A stretch of DNA of 43,750 nt. Origin: Deltaproteobacteria bacterium. GTDB lineage: Bacteria; Desulfobacterota; Desulfobacteria; Desulfobacterales; QNYZ01. Numbering within the stretch: position 1 is the stretch's first letter; each line of letters opens with the position of its first letter. The notes below the pieces were generated by a model. That model was not told where the DNA came from. It saw only the letters and a program-made list of their open reading frames with translations, and did no database searches. Both the position numbers and the translations under genes were made by a program. The stretch is taken from positions 1-43,750 of the forward strand of contig QNYZ01000026.1 in NCBI GenBank assembly GCA_003973265.1, in the 5' to 3' direction. This document shows positions 42,719-43,750 of the stretch, one piece after another.

Positions 42719-42750
42719 ACAATTAAATAGCGACAATTCAACCGGCACCA

Positions 42751-43647
42751 ATGGGATTAAGAATGGAATCAAAAATAAGCGTTATCATTCCGGCAAAAAA
42801 TGAGGCGCCGGCCCTGACAGATCTTTTGCCCAAATTAACAGAACTGTATCCCGATTTTGAAATTATCGTTGTGGACGACGGATCAACCGACAATACCGTA
42901 GAGGTATGCCGAAAAAATAATGTCAAAGTTTGTTCTCATGCGCTGAACATGGGAAACGGTGCCGCAATAAAAACAGGGGCGCGAATTGCCTCGGGAGAAA
43001 TACTGGTTTTCATGGATGCGGATGGGCAACATGATCCCGAAAGCATCCCAAAATTATTAGCAAAATTTGACGATAACTTTGAAATGGTCGTTGGCGCGCG
43101 CCGCTCCGATTCACAGGCAACGGTTTTCCGGAGCTTTGCCAACCGATTTTACAACCGCCTTGCCTCGATAATGACAGGTTTTCGCATCGAAGATTTAACC
43201 AGCGGCTTCAGGGCAGCGCGGGCAAGACATTTCCGTAAATTTTTATACCTGCTCCCCAATGGTTTTTCGTACCCGACCACGATCACAATGGCTTTCTTTC
43301 GTGCCGGCTTTCCTGTCGCCTATGTGCCGATTAAAGCAAAAAGCAGGGTCGGCAAGAGCCATATCAGACTTTTTCGCGATGGCTTCAGGTTCCTGATCAT
43401 CATCATGAAAATCGGGGCGTTGTTTTCCCCGATGCGCCTTTTTTTGCCGGTTAGCTTAGCTATGTTCTCGTTGGGATTATCATATTATACTTATACATTC
43501 ATTAACGATCACCGCTTTACCAATATGAGCGCGATCCTTTTCATCTCTTCAATTCTCACCTTTCTCATCGGCATATTATCCGAGCAGGTTTCCGCGCTTC
43601 ACTATAAAGGTGTGGAAGAAGATCAGCGTAGAATTAAAAGGACCTAA
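42751..43647 (+). CDS. family 2 glycosyltransferase (polyprenyl-phosphate sugar transferase type)
   Basis: A 298-residue membrane-associated glycosyltransferase of the dolichyl-phosphate mannosyltransferase-like type. The GT-A domain shows SVIIPAKNEAPALTDLL, IIVVDDGSTDNT, GNGAAIKTGARIASGEILVFMDADGQHDPE (metal-binding DAD region) and YVPIKAKSRVGKSHI. Two C-terminal hydrophobic helices (about 230-252 and 262-282) anchor it. It would transfer a sugar to a lipid carrier or growing glycan. ATG at 42751 or 42763 could be the start; the conserved sequence begins just after the second. It opens a likely surface-polysaccharide locus continuing off the window. Confidence 0.92.
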   Translation: MGLRMESKISVIIPAKNEAPALTDLLPKLTELYPDFEIIVVDDGSTDNTVEVCRKNNVKVCSHALNMGNGAAIKTGARIASGEILVFMDADGQHDPESIPKLLAKFDDNFEMVVGARRSDSQATVFRSFANRFYNRLASIMTGFRIEDLTSGFRAARARHFRKFLYLLPNGFSYPTTITMAFFRAGFPVAYVPIKAKSRVGKSHIRLFRDGFRFLIIIMKIGALFSPMRLFLPVSLAMFSLGLSYYTYTFINDHRFTNMSAILFISSILTFLIGILSEQVSALHYKGVEEDQRRIKRT

Positions 43648-43655
43648 TTTCACTT

Positions 43656-43750
43656 GTGCACCTTATTATTGTAACTACCTCTTTTCCTCTATTAGACGAC
43701 GGTAGCGAAGCTGCCGGTACGTTTGTCGTAGATATAGCCAAGGAGCTTGA
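43656..43750 (+). CDS. glycosyltransferase, N-terminus only, continues outside window
   Basis: From the GTG at 43656 the frame reads MHLIIVTTSFPLLDDGSEAAGTF and then VVDIAKEL to the window edge. An N-terminal strand ending T-T-S-F-P followed by a Gly-rich loop and helix is typical of GT-B (family 4) glycosyltransferases. It lies nine bases after the family 2 glycosyltransferase; AAAGGA stands somewhat far upstream. Only 31 codons are visible. Confidence 0.65.
   Translation, partial: MHLIIVTTSFPLLDDGSEAAGTFVVDIAKEL

Larger units (their letters stand above)
42351..42750. other. intergenic region after the aromatic cluster
   Basis: No convincing gene is seen. It contains a GC-rich hairpin at 42391-42408 close to the end of the operon and a TTGAAA-N17-TATAGG promoter-like pair at 42690-42718 before the glycosyltransferase. 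An open frame of 134 codons crosses it on the plus strand but has no recognisable features and no good start. Confidence 0.5.

Noticed and set aside
42326..42730. 134-codon gene between the flavin reductase and the glycosyltransferase
   Set aside because: It starts inside the upstream gene, lacks a ribosome binding site, and shows neither domains nor natural residue composition.

Overview
The window reads as a chromosomal segment of an anaerobic deltaproteobacterium, most likely a sulfate reducer of the Desulfobacterales type. The reasons are a two-part phenylphosphate synthase next to a UbiD/UbiX carboxylation system, a rubredoxin with the CX4C spacing recalled from Desulfovibrio, a CbiM/NikM-type metal transporter next to cobalamin genes, and a cassette of an HprK-like kinase, a PqqD-like protein and a nucleotidyltransferase. 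No species can be named from the sequence alone. No rRNA, tRNA, CRISPR array, transposase or phage gene was seen.

Layout. 1-3.9 kb: ispF (cut by the window edge), a VanY-like peptidase, three small uncharacterised genes (one with an internally duplicated Cys domain), elbB and a hotdog thioesterase. 4.0-10.7 kb: one long plus-strand operon for nickel or cobalt uptake (DUF4198 protein, CbiM/NikM, NikL-like, CbiQ, CbiO) running into late cobalamin synthesis (cobQ, cobU, cobS). It is preceded by a promoter and a nested stem-loop ending in a T run. 10.7-18.5 kb: rpe, aroQ, a membrane protein, a TetR regulator, murJ, a CoA-disulfide-reductase-type flavoprotein, a PilZ protein, a gene-poor AT-rich stretch with a perfect 28-bp tandem repeat, a secreted protein and the rubredoxin. 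18.6-23.5 kb: a minus-strand pqqD-like / HprK-like kinase / nucleotidyltransferase cassette, divergent from an exported protein with a W..P...PAHAQTS signal region, followed by two HIT-superfamily genes. 23.5-29.3 kb: a Lon-like protease, an ExeA-type ATPase fused to an OmpA domain, and a divergent vWA-FHA membrane protein. 29.3-42.4 kb: a LysR regulator divergent from an 11-gene aromatic-activation cluster. 42.7 kb to the end: a family 2 glycosyltransferase and the start of a second glycosyltransferase, probably the edge of a polysaccharide locus.

How the genes fit together. The 29-42 kb cluster looks like a complete route from a phenol to an aryl-CoA. PpsA/PpsB would phosphorylate the phenol with ATP. 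A prenylated-FMN UbiD enzyme would carboxylate the phenylphosphate. An acyl-CoA ligase would make (hydroxy)benzoyl-CoA. A flavin reductase, UbiX and an LpdD-like protein would make and load the prenylated flavin. Two Tm-1-like (UPF0261) proteins, an HD-domain protein and a stand-alone receiver-domain protein sit in the same unit with no established role; they are the strongest leads for undescribed biology here. The second lead is the kinase/PqqD/nucleotidyltransferase cassette with its neighbouring exported protein, which looks like a peptide- or protein-modification system of unknown chemistry.
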